DNA from: Bacteroidota bacterium
GTDB taxonomy: Bacteria; Bacteroidota; Bacteroidia; Chitinophagales; Saprospiraceae
Length of the DNA stretch: 55,536 bases
Direction of reading: 5' to 3'
NCBI GenBank assembly: GCA_963169325.1
Contig: CAUJEY010000003.1
Coordinates: 1-55,536, forward strand
Part shown: positions 49,127-55,536 of the stretch, one piece after another
Position numbering within the stretch: the first letter of the stretch is position 1
Layout: every line of letters begins with the position of its first letter
The notes under the pieces: model-generated
Told to the model about the DNA's origin: nothing
Databases searched by the model: none
What the model saw: the letters and a program-made list of their open reading frames with translations, nothing else
Position numbers and translations under genes: made by a program

Positions 49127-50212
49127 TTAATCCTCCACCTTCCATCGCGCGCCAAACTGCTCGACCAAAATGTTGTCGTAATGATCAGCTTTTGCAAATA
49201 ACATTTGCAAAAGCTGCATCCCTGTGTCTTCGTTCAGGTAACGGTCATAAATCAGCAGGGAGAGCAGGATGTCCTGTTCGTGCACGGCAAAGGTGATGGT
49301 TTCGTTGGCATGATTTTCCCGCAGGAGGTACTCGTAAAGCGGTTTTATGTTTTCTTTGGGCAACTGGCACAAAACAGCGTCGGCCGTCATCAGGCCGGAT
49401 TTTTCATGGTAGGTAATGTTGATTTTGGCGCTGCCCTGGTTGATCTCCCAGCAATTGGGGCCGCTGCGGCTCAGGTTTACATCGTGGTCGGTACGGGTTA
49501 TCAGCGCCTCAATGGTTCGTGGCACGCCGGTGGGCAGGTATTCATCCACGGAGCCGGGCAAGGTAACACGGTTGCCACAAAAACTGCAAAACCCGTTTTC
49601 CACCGTGGCTTCCGACACGACATTGGAGCAGGCCGTGCAACGGCAAGTATTATCGCCACCGATCTTTTGGTAGTCATCCAGCGATTCGTGCAGAAAAGAA
49701 ACCGGCAGTGAAAACCCGATGTTATCGCCGTCGCGGATAATGAACGTATTAATGCCCACCACATCGCCGTCGTTATCCACTAAAGGGCCACCGGAGTTAC
49801 CTGGGTTGAGCGCCGCGTCAATATGCAGGTAAGGAATATTGTTCATCACCTCCCGCGCGCCGGATACGATGCCGCTTTTTACCGAAAATTTCAGACCGAA
49901 AGGATGCCCGATGGCCGTTACCGGATCGCGCTCGCGCAGGATTTTGCTCAAGCCAAGGTGTACTTCCGGCAGTTCCATGCCGTTTTTGGGGCCGTCGAGA
50001 AACGCCAGGTCATATTTCCGGTCGGCGTACCGCACGGTGGCCAATTGTTTTTTGAATTTCGCCCCTTCGATAATCACGGCGCGATTGCCTTCCACCACGT
50101 GGTGATTGGTCACAATGAGGCCCGGCCCTTTCAGAAAAAAACCGGTGCCCGTGCTGTGCGGGGTGGCAATCTGGACAATAATATCGCGGTAGGTATCGAT
50201 GAAGTCGATCAT
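49127..50212 (-). CDS. Cytosolic HtrA-like serine protease with zinc ribbon and YbjN/CesT-like C-terminal domain
   Basis: A 361-residue protein without signal peptide or membrane helix. Residues 1-180 form a trypsin-like S1C domain with an intact triad: His38 in VTNHHVV, Asp68 in RKYDLAFLDG and Ser140 in NPGNSGGPL. Residues 190-212 form a zinc ribbon with CxxC at 192-195 and 209-212. Residues 235-360 resemble the YbjN/type III secretion chaperone-like fold (LYEYLLRENHANETITFAVH, QMLFAKADHYDNILVEQF). HtrA family members normally have a PDZ domain and act in the periplasm, and here both are lacking. Its start overlaps the stop of the upstream gene by 4 bp, so they are translated as a unit. Function is unknown. 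Confidence 0.85.
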   Translation of the reverse strand: MIDFIDTYRDIIVQIATPHSTGTGFFLKGPGLIVTNHHVVEGNRAVIIEGAKFKKQLATVRYADRKYDLAFLDGPKNGMELPEVHLGLSKILRERDPVTAIGHPFGLKFSVKSGIVSGAREVMNNIPYLHIDAALNPGNSGGPLVDNDGDVVGINTFIIRDGDNIGFSLPVSFLHESLDDYQKIGGDNTCRCTACSNVVSEATVENGFCSFCGNRVTLPGSVDEYLPTGVPRTIEALITRTDHDVNLSRSGPNCWEINQGSAKINITYHEKSGLMTADAVLCQLPKENIKPLYEYLLRENHANETITFAVHEQDILLSLLIYDRYLNEDTGMQLLQMLFAKADHYDNILVEQFGARWKVED

Positions 50213-51531
50213 AAATTAGTTTTCGTTAAATCCAGGTGCCGGATCATATCCAGATAACCTTTGGCAAAAAGGGGCGTGGAACTAAAATCGAGCCGGGTGA
50301 AATCAGGGCGCAAGCGGGGATATTCCATCCGGTTTCGTTCTACAATATCCCGAATAGCAGACATGACCGCGCTTTTATCCGGCATTCCATTTGGTGTGGT
50401 ATAAACTGGAAATCCCAGCTCGCGGAAAAAACCCGGTTCGGTGATTTGAAAGAACAAATGAAGCAGGTCACGGTCGGGTTTGGGCGGAACATTTTGAAAC
50501 AATGCGTTCCCGGCGATGTATTGCGGCACTGCCAGGGCCAGTTCCAGATAGTTTTGGCTCAGGTGCCAGTCCATATTGGGTAGTTCGCCATCGATCAGCG
50601 ATACAATACGTTCGTGATTGGCCGGAACATTGATTCCGAAAGTGCTGCGCGTGCGGTACAATTCGTTGAAAACCGCTTCTTTCGGGCGATCGAGTATTTT
50701 TTGAAATTCTTTGCGCAGCGCAATGATTTTCAACTGGTTACTACGATCGTCTTTCGTGAAATATATCCCGTACACGCGCTCCAGTATATCCATAATATAC
50801 CCTTCAGGCCGCACTAAATAATCGAGCCGGAAAGCAGTAGACAAGAGGAGATAAGCGTAACCGCCCGGAAATTTGTTCGGGTCGGGTTCGGCCTTGTCAA
50901 TCAGGGCGAAAGCCGCTTCAATTTCGCGGCGCAGGTAGTTGTACTTCACTTCTTTTTCCGCCTCCGGGATATCGGCCTCGATCCGTTGTTCCACTGGTTT
51001 TAAGGTCCGGAATTCGTCCAGCAGGAGATCGTCCTGTTTATCCGCATGAATGGCCAGTTCGCGCAGGGCATGCAGTAGCTTGAGCGGGGAGCCGTCGATG
51101 CCGGAGGTGTCGAAGCGGATGGACAGGACATTTTCCGGGTCGAGGGCGAAGCGGCAGAATTTGAGGGTGTAGTTGTATTCCATCAGCCGGCGCAGAAAAC
51201 CGACGTTGAGATCGTCGGCACGGGCAATTTTACTTTCAGCCGTTACTTTGTCAGCGGTAGCCACTCCGGTCACCCGCTGCGAACCCTGCCAGAATTTGAA
51301 GTGAAGGGTATCTCCGTCTGCTTCCCATTGCACGTTATCCGCCTTTTCGTCGCGCAGGTAAGTGAAGAACTCGCGGTAGGCTTCCAGGTGTTTATCCTGA
51401 TCGAAAAGTTCGAGCGAACGATTCCAGGCAGCCTGTTGTTCCTCCGTTTTGTAGGCATCGGTATAACGTCCGAAATTGATGTTCGGAAGTTGTGACCGGC
51501 GTGAACCGAATAGGCGCTCGAAAAAACTCAT
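50209..51531 (-). CDS. Partner protein with N-terminal YbjN-like domain
   Basis: A 440-residue cytosolic protein, first gene of the operon. Residues about 30-170 resemble YbjN: FFTYLRDEKADNVQWEADGD, FLRRLMEYNYTLKFCRFALD and LLHALRELAIHADKQDDLLL have the chaperone-like pattern. The remaining 270 residues are mainly helical (EKEVKYNYLRREIEAAFALI, KIIALRKEFQKILDRPKEAV) and I recognise no family there. No catalytic motif is seen. A 4-bp overlap with the protease gene points to co-translation and probably complex formation. The YbjN-like modules in both proteins may pair with one another; this is inference. It is divergent from the GSCFA gene. Confidence 0.75.
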   Translation of the reverse strand: MSFFERLFGSRRSQLPNINFGRYTDAYKTEEQQAAWNRSLELFDQDKHLEAYREFFTYLRDEKADNVQWEADGDTLHFKFWQGSQRVTGVATADKVTAESKIARADDLNVGFLRRLMEYNYTLKFCRFALDPENVLSIRFDTSGIDGSPLKLLHALRELAIHADKQDDLLLDEFRTLKPVEQRIEADIPEAEKEVKYNYLRREIEAAFALIDKAEPDPNKFPGGYAYLLLSTAFRLDYLVRPEGYIMDILERVYGIYFTKDDRSNQLKIIALRKEFQKILDRPKEAVFNELYRTRSTFGINVPANHERIVSLIDGELPNMDWHLSQNYLELALAVPQYIAGNALFQNVPPKPDRDLLHLFFQITEPGFFRELGFPVYTTPNGMPDKSAVMSAIRDIVERNRMEYPRLRPDFTRLDFSSTPLFAKGYLDMIRHLDLTKTNL

Positions 51532-51602
51532 TTGCAGTATTTCAGAAGTCTGTCAAAAAAGAGCGGTAAAAGTAGCAAGTTTGCCCTAAAAAAACGGTTG
51601 CT

Positions 51603-52691
51603 ATGAAAACCTTTCGGACTGTTTTTCCAACTTACAGTGCACCGTTCACAATCACGCACGCCGACCGGCTCCTGCTCATCGGTTCCTGTTTTACAGAACA
51701 CATCGGTGCACGACTGGAAACGGGCAAGTTTACGACGCTGGTCAATCCGAACGGGATCGTCTACAATCCGGTTTCCATCGCCCGGACGTTATCTTTTCTG
51801 CTGTGGGAGCGTCCCGATAGCTCGGGATTAATTCGCCCAAATCACGAGCGAATTGAAAATTCGCTCTACGGAAGCATATCTGAACATAACGATGAGCGAA
51901 TTGATCCCGAGCTATCGGGACGCTCCCACAACAATTTAGTGGAGTACCATGGCCTGTGGCACAGCTGGGAGCATCACGGCGTTTTTTCCAAACCCGACCG
52001 GCAGGCCACAGAAGATGGCATCCGGCTGGCACAGCAACAAGCGGCCGGGTTTCTTCAAAAAACGGACTACCTGCTGCTGACGTTGGGCACCGCTGAGGTT
52101 TTTTCCCTGCGCGAAACAGGCCAGGTCGTGGCCAATTGCCACAAAGCGCCGGCGAGCTGGTTTGAACAGCGCCGGCTTACGGTATCCGAAACGGTGCAGG
52201 CGCTAAGCGATGTTTTATCCCAAATAAAGGCCAAATTTCCTGAAATAAGGGTGATCCTTACCGTTAGCCCGGTGCGGCATCTGCGCAACGGCTTCGTAGA
52301 AAATCAGCGCAGCAAGGCCGTTCTTACGCTGGCTTGTGCCGAATTGTGCGAGCAGTTTGACTACCTCCATTATTTCCCGGCCTACGAGTTGCTGCTCGAT
52401 GACCTGCGCGATTATCGCTTCTACACGGCTGACATGATACATCCCAATGAACAGGCCGTTGACTATATATGGCAATATTTCTCCGAAACATTTTTTACGC
52501 CGGAGACGCAACGCTTGCTGGATCAAATCGGGAAAATTGCCGCCGCTGCCCGGCATCGGCCATTTAATCCTGATACTGCGGAGCACCGGGCCTTTGCCAG
52601 GGCGCAGTTGGAAAAGATAGAAGGGTTGGTGAAGGAAAATCCGGGGCTGCGGTTTGAAGCAGAAAGGGCCATTTTTGAACAAATTATATAA
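51603..52691 (+). CDS. GSCFA family protein carrying an in-frame palindromic insertion
   Basis: The GSCFA motif is seen in LLLIGSCFTEHIGARLETGK near residues 24-43. The usual continuation follows as TLVNPNGIVYNPVSIARTLS and then YHGLWHSWEHHGVFSKPD. LLLTLGTAEVF and the C-terminal DMIHPNEQAVDYIW complete an SGNH-like hydrolase pattern. Between LSFLLWER and NNLVEYHGLWHS, residues 67-109 are coded by a 129-bp palindromic element; without them the protein would be 319 residues, the usual family size. The frame is uninterrupted. The family's substrate is not settled. It is followed by the overlapping DUF92 gene. Confidence 0.85.
   Translation: MKTFRTVFPTYSAPFTITHADRLLLIGSCFTEHIGARLETGKFTTLVNPNGIVYNPVSIARTLSFLLWERPDSSGLIRPNHERIENSLYGSISEHNDERIDPELSGRSHNNLVEYHGLWHSWEHHGVFSKPDRQATEDGIRLAQQQAAGFLQKTDYLLLTLGTAEVFSLRETGQVVANCHKAPASWFEQRRLTVSETVQALSDVLSQIKAKFPEIRVILTVSPVRHLRNGFVENQRSKAVLTLACAELCEQFDYLHYFPAYELLLDDLRDYRFYTADMIHPNEQAVDYIWQYFSETFFTPETQRLLDQIGKIAAAARHRPFNPDTAEHRAFARAQLEKIEGLVKENPGLRFEAERAIFEQII
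51802..51930. mobile_element. Protein-coding palindromic element inside the GSCFA gene
   Basis: TGTGGGAGCGTCCCGATAGC and the next 15 bases (51802-51836) are the reverse complement of 51896-51930 with one mismatch. The 129 bp equals exactly 43 codons. An inner hairpin, GAGCGAATT-GAAA-ATTCGCTC, is present. It sits in a loop region between two conserved blocks. It carries no stop in the reading frame and encodes a polar, Ser/Glu/Arg-rich stretch. Confidence 0.8.
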
Positions 52692-53499
52692 ATATCACCC
52701 GGACGCCTTGAATAATATAGTTTGGAGCAACACAGCGGTATTTGTGGCCGGGCTGATCTTTGCCGGCGCATTTATCTGGTTCACCCGCCGCAAAAATGCC
52801 CTCACCCTCGACGGCGCTTTAAGCGCTGCCTTCACCGGCTTATGGGTGTTGTGGTGGGCCGGGCCGGTTTGGCTGTTGCCTTTATTTTTCTTTTTTATCA
52901 GCGGCACCCTGTTGGGGCGCCTGAACAAAGGACGCATTGACGCAGCCGATGCCAAACACGGCCGGGCGCGCGACTACCGGCAGGTATTATGCAACGGCGG
53001 TATTTATGCCGCTTTAGCCACACTGGCTCACGGCCCTGACCGGGAAACAGCCCTTACCCTGATGGCATTTTCCCTGGCCGTCAGCACCTCCGATACCTGG
53101 TCGTCTGAAACCGGTCAATATTTCCGGCAAAAAACGGTGGATATTTTGCGCTGGCGGCCGGTGCCGGTCGGGTTATCGGGCGGGGTGAGCGCTGCGGGCA
53201 CTGCGGGTGGTTTTGCCGGCGCCCTGGCGATGGCAACGTTGTGCAACTTTTTGATTTTTAGCAGACTAAACCCAGATTTTCTCCTTTTGGTCACTGCAGG
53301 CGGATTTGCCGGAATGGCATTGGACAGCCTGCTCGGCGCCACCTTGCAGGCCCGCTACCGAAATAAAACGACCGGAACCCTGTCCGACCAGGGCGGCAGC
53401 GAACTAAAATTATTCAGCGGCGTATCCTGGATGAGCAATGACGGGGTAAATTTTTGGAGTAATATGTTGATGACGCTTACCGGCTATTATCTGGTCTGA
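52654..53499 (+). CDS. DUF92 family integral membrane protein
   Basis: A 281-residue membrane protein with about six helices (VWSNTAVFVAGLIFAGAFIW, WLLPLFFFFISGTLLGRL, GGFAGALAMATLCNFLIF and others). Conserved DUF92/TMEM19 signatures are DGALSAAFTGLWVLWWAG, VSTSDTWSSETGQ, VPVGLSGGVSAAGTAGGFAG and GSELKLFSGVSWMSNDGVNF. Some members act as phytyl-phosphate kinases in plants; the bacterial role is unknown. No ATG is available near the expected start, so a TTG at 52654 or 52675 must be used. Either overlaps the GSCFA gene's end (38 or 17 bp), which implies translational coupling. Confidence 0.85.
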   Translation: MKQKGPFLNKLYKYHPDALNNIVWSNTAVFVAGLIFAGAFIWFTRRKNALTLDGALSAAFTGLWVLWWAGPVWLLPLFFFFISGTLLGRLNKGRIDAADAKHGRARDYRQVLCNGGIYAALATLAHGPDRETALTLMAFSLAVSTSDTWSSETGQYFRQKTVDILRWRPVPVGLSGGVSAAGTAGGFAGALAMATLCNFLIFSRLNPDFLLLVTAGGFAGMALDSLLGATLQARYRNKTTGTLSDQGGSELKLFSGVSWMSNDGVNFWSNMLMTLTGYYLV

Positions 53500-53510
53500 A
53501 TGGCCGACGG

Positions 53511-54545
53511 TTATTGCTGATCCGCTGCCGATTTCGGTTCCACGTAATAAATCACTTTGGTGAGCCATTTGGCGGTGTCGGGCTCTTGTCCCGGGTCAGT
53601 AACATACTCCTCCACCACCGGCGGAATATTTTGCAGGCCTTTTTCCGTCATGTATTCGTCCAGGGCCAGGTGCGCCTCCATAATATTTTCGTAGGCGCCG
53701 AAATATTCAATCACGAGGGCACGACCACCGATGGGGAAAACGCTCAATCCTTTGCCAAATTTTTTATCTTCCGTTACCGGGACGGTAGCCGCTACGTCTG
53801 TTTTTCCCAGACTGTCGGCCCAAAACCAATATAGCGCGGAGGGGCCACCGGCCGGGGCAAGGCCGTTTTTTAGCACGGCTTCAAACGCTTTGGGCAAATT
53901 GGTCGCATAAAATGCTGCCAACGCCGAAGTATCGATCGTTTGGCGGGTACCGACGTAATATTTCAGGGGAATTTGGATCTCGGCTACTTCATAGCCGCGG
54001 TATTTTTTGTGTGCAATTTCCTCACAAATCTTTTTCAGGTTTTTCAACCCGCGCTCGTAATCGACCCCCACACCGGCATCCACGTCGGTAAACATGGCCA
54101 GGCCGTTCCAGGGGAAGGACACGTGCATATCGAATGCCCAGGTGACGGTTGTTTTTTTGCCGTTTTCCCGGAAAGCCATGTAAGTCGGCGAGGTAGTTTC
54201 GAAGGGCCGGGTGAATTTTATTTCCATATCAATCCGTTGCGGCGTTACGGCCGTGATGGTTTGTTTGCCTTCGCCGACGTCGTCGTTGCCCGACCACTGG
54301 TATAGCGCGCCTACTTCGCCATCGGTACCGGTGACGCTGGTTTTCATGTTGGGATCCAGATAGGCCCAGGGCGACCAGGTTTCGAAGTTTTTGAAATACC
54401 GGGCGTATTCGTACACCAGGTCTTTCGGTGCGTCAATTTCCAGACTACGTTCAATATGGTAGTCTTTTTTGGCAAAAAGGCCCAGGGTGACCACGAGGGC
54501 TGCTACTGCCAGAACGATGTAGGCAACAACTTTTAAAATTTTCAT
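53511..54545 (-). CDS. Membrane-anchored SRPBCC and GyrI-like two-domain protein
   Basis: A 344-residue protein with an N-terminal hydrophobic helix (KVVAYIVLAVAALVVTLGLF) that could be an uncleaved anchor. Residues about 28-180 are a START/SRPBCC ligand-binding fold (IERSLEIDAPKDLVYEYARY, VTWAFDMHVSFPWNG). Residues about 185-340 are GyrI-like / AraC effector-binding (YVGTRQTIDTSALAAFYATN, IEYFGAYENIMEAHLALDEY). This arrangement is common in Bacteroidota and is thought to bind small hydrophobic ligands. It converges on the DUF92 gene with a gap of 11 bp. Function in this organism is unknown. Confidence 0.85.
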   Translation of the reverse strand: MKILKVVAYIVLAVAALVVTLGLFAKKDYHIERSLEIDAPKDLVYEYARYFKNFETWSPWAYLDPNMKTSVTGTDGEVGALYQWSGNDDVGEGKQTITAVTPQRIDMEIKFTRPFETTSPTYMAFRENGKKTTVTWAFDMHVSFPWNGLAMFTDVDAGVGVDYERGLKNLKKICEEIAHKKYRGYEVAEIQIPLKYYVGTRQTIDTSALAAFYATNLPKAFEAVLKNGLAPAGGPSALYWFWADSLGKTDVAATVPVTEDKKFGKGLSVFPIGGRALVIEYFGAYENIMEAHLALDEYMTEKGLQNIPPVVEEYVTDPGQEPDTAKWLTKVIYYVEPKSAADQQ

Positions 54546-54695
54546 CGCTTAAGGTTTTATAAAAAGCTGGTTTTAAATCCGATTAATTGCGAAGGCGCCA
54601 CAAATTTAAAACAATATATTTTGTTTAAAAAATATTTTGTTTATTTTAATAAAATTTCACTATTAGAGCATTAGCGGTAAAATATCCTACCGCTT

Positions 54696-54853
54696 AGCAT
54701 CGTGTCGTCAATAACTTTCCATTTTGGGGAGCAGATTTTTGGCTCGGGCAAGGCACCAAAACAGGCGTTTAGTGTACTATATAACTGTTTTGGGAACGAA
54801 GCCCGGGGTAAAAAGATGCCGCCAAAATGGAAAGTTATTGACGACACGATGCT
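54696..54853. mobile_element. MITE-like element with 32-bp perfect terminal inverted repeats
   Basis: AGCATCGTGTCGTCAATAAC and the next 12 bases to 54727 are matched exactly at 54822-54853. The 158-bp element holds an inner, imperfect second hairpin containing CCAAAACAG and CTGTTTTGG. Flanking TTA is present on both sides if the repeat is taken from GCATCG, a possible 3-bp target duplication. It occupies most of the 307-bp gap between the SRPBCC gene and the next gene; the rest of that gap is AT-rich with no feature seen. Its right end abuts the TAA stop of the 54853-55341 gene. Confidence 0.75.
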
Positions 54854-55341
54854 TAATGCTCGGCGGTCAGCACATCGATCACCGTTTTGACCGCTATGAA
54901 AATCGGTTCGCGGCCCTCCTTGGTAACGAGCGCCTCGGGATCATCTTCATCTTCCAGCACGGCCTCTTCGGCAAAGGCCACCAGATCCTCCTGAGGCGTA
55001 CCCTCGAAAAAGGCGTTTAGGCGGTCGCGAAAATTTTTGGCGGTGCTCGCTTCCAGAATTTCGTAGTTTTTCTCTTCGGCATCGCCGATCATTTCCTCAC
55101 TGACCGGCTCTATGGGACCGTTTTCCCGGGTAATGGCAATCCAGGCAATGAGCGCCAGGTATTGGATATACCCTTTTTCGTCGTCGTTCAGCAGGTGAAA
55201 GTTTTCGTCATCGAACAAATACGCGACCAGCACCGGTTGGGCCTCGGCAAATTGTTCGGTATGGCGTTCATACTCGTCATCCGACAACTTGTCCAGTTCG
55301 TCGATGACTGCGTCAATAATTTTTTCAGATACGAATTTCAT
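54853..55341 (-). CDS. Acidic hypothetical protein, 162 aa
   Basis: The ATG at 55341 begins MKFVSEKIIDAVIDELDKLS; the open frame runs 35 codons further upstream, but that part is coded by the tandem repeat and is a run of LKPET/NPQTFKP peptides, so it is not accepted. The product is strongly acidic, helical and soluble (DDEYERHTEQFAEAQPVLVA, EEDLVAFAEEAVLEDEDDPE in part). No family is recognised, though its small size suggests a regulatory or structural role. Its stop codon touches the MITE-like element at 54696-54853. Confidence 0.7.
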   Translation of the reverse strand: MKFVSEKIIDAVIDELDKLSDDEYERHTEQFAEAQPVLVAYLFDDENFHLLNDDEKGYIQYLALIAWIAITRENGPIEPVSEEMIGDAEEKNYEILEASTAKNFRDRLNAFFEGTPQEDLVAFAEEAVLEDEDDPEALVTKEGREPIFIAVKTVIDVLTAEH

Positions 55342-55356
55342 GATAAAAGTTTGGAA

Positions 55357-55487
55357 TGGTTTGAAGGTTTGGGGGTTTGGGGGTTTGGGGGTTTGGGGGG
55401 TTTCTGGTTTGAGGGTTTCTGGTTTGAGGGTTTCTGGTTGGGCCAACCTTCAAACCTTCAAACCAGAAACCTTCAAACCCTCAAACC
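55357..55487. repeat. CTGGTT-family compound repeat with a G-rich array
   Basis: The plus strand reads TGGTTTGAAGG, then a (G)5TTT array, then three copies of GGGTTTCTGGTTTGA-type units, then complementary CAAACCTTCAAACCAGAAAC units. The two halves pair imperfectly into a long hairpin. It lies immediately upstream of the 162-aa gene on the minus strand and downstream of the partial gene at the window edge. Confidence 0.8.
55371..55400 (+). other. Potential G-quadruplex, four G5/G6 runs
   Basis: G5-TTT-G5-TTT-G5-TTT-G6 is a canonical strong quadruplex-forming sequence with very short loops. It is on the plus strand, the template strand of the 162-aa gene whose ATG is 30 bp away, so it could slow transcription or replication there. 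Confidence 0.6.
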
Positions 55488-55489
55488 GT

Positions 55490-55536
55490 TTACCTGAACA
55501 CTTCGATAAACCCGCTCAATGGTTTTTTATCCGGTG
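55490..55536 (-). CDS. C-terminal fragment of a minus-strand gene cut by the window edge
   Basis: On the minus strand the frame reads PDKKPLSGFIEVFR and then TAA. The stop is 3 bp after the repeat, the same position seen for other genes ending at this repeat family. Too short to assign, and its reality is inferred from the frame and context only. Confidence 0.35.
   Translation of the reverse strand, partial: PDKKPLSGFIEVFR

Noticed and set aside
55342-55446. N-terminal extension of the 162-aa gene with LKPET and NPQTFKP repeats
   Set aside because: It is the translation of the CTGGTT-family repeat; the ATG at 55341 gives a normal start.

Overview
The window looks like a chromosomal segment of a Bacteroidota bacterium, probably from the Saprospiria/Chitinophagia side of the phylum. 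The evidence seen is a SusC/SusD pair, type IX secretion C-terminal sorting domains, a GSCFA protein, a YpdA-type reductase, a PUR-alpha-like DUF3276 protein, near absence of Shine-Dalgarno sites, and TAnnTTTG -7 promoter boxes ahead of several genes. The genus is not recognisable from the sequence. I see no tRNA, rRNA, CRISPR array, prophage or transposase gene.

Layout. 0.1-2.6 kb: gcvT and a secreted papain-like peptidase (minus). 2.6-7.4 kb: an unknown gene diverging from a BlaI/M56 sensor-repressor pair across two operator palindromes, then an NRDE protein whose gene carries heptanucleotide arrays. 7.5-10.1 kb: a tiny type IX sorting-domain protein, a double DUF1080 protein and a lipoprotein. 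10.25-21.0 kb: a beta-mannan utilisation locus on the minus strand (SusC, SusD, two IPT-rich glycan-binding lipoproteins, GH26 mannanase, GH130 mannosylglucose phosphorylase). 21.5-24.6 kb: accA, a small unknown gene, dapA and a HAD phosphatase as one operon. 24.8-34.2 kb: mixed metabolism (DUF1080, aldo/keto reductase, YpdA, 2OG-Fe oxygenase, inositol phosphatase family, MltA, NUDIX, secreted esterase). 34.4-39.2 kb: OmpA-like protein, UDP-glucose dehydrogenase, a membrane protein, an EEP hydrolase. 39.2-42.6 kb: ComEC and a four-HhH ComEA-like protein. 42.8-45.0 kb: AlkB alkane hydroxylase divergent from a ferredoxin-fused reductase. 45-49.1 kb: amidohydrolase, DUF3276, citrate synthase. 49.1-51.5 kb: an unusual cytosolic trypsin-like protease operon. 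51.6-55.5 kb: GSCFA, DUF92, SRPBCC/GyrI and an unknown acidic protein.

The most striking property is the density of palindromic and tandem repeats. Several intergenic hairpins are built from a shared GGTTTCTGGTT/GAAGG vocabulary. Four elements resemble MITEs or long palindromes. Two insertions are in frame inside genes: a 129-bp palindrome in the GSCFA gene and two heptanucleotide arrays in the NRDE gene. This resembles what is known of Rickettsia palindromic elements and phase-variable heptamer repeats, but here it is an inference from sequence alone.

The best candidate for an undescribed protein system is the two-gene operon at 49127-51531. It pairs an HtrA-like protease without a signal peptide, fused to a zinc ribbon and a YbjN/CesT-like domain, with a second protein that also carries a YbjN-like module.
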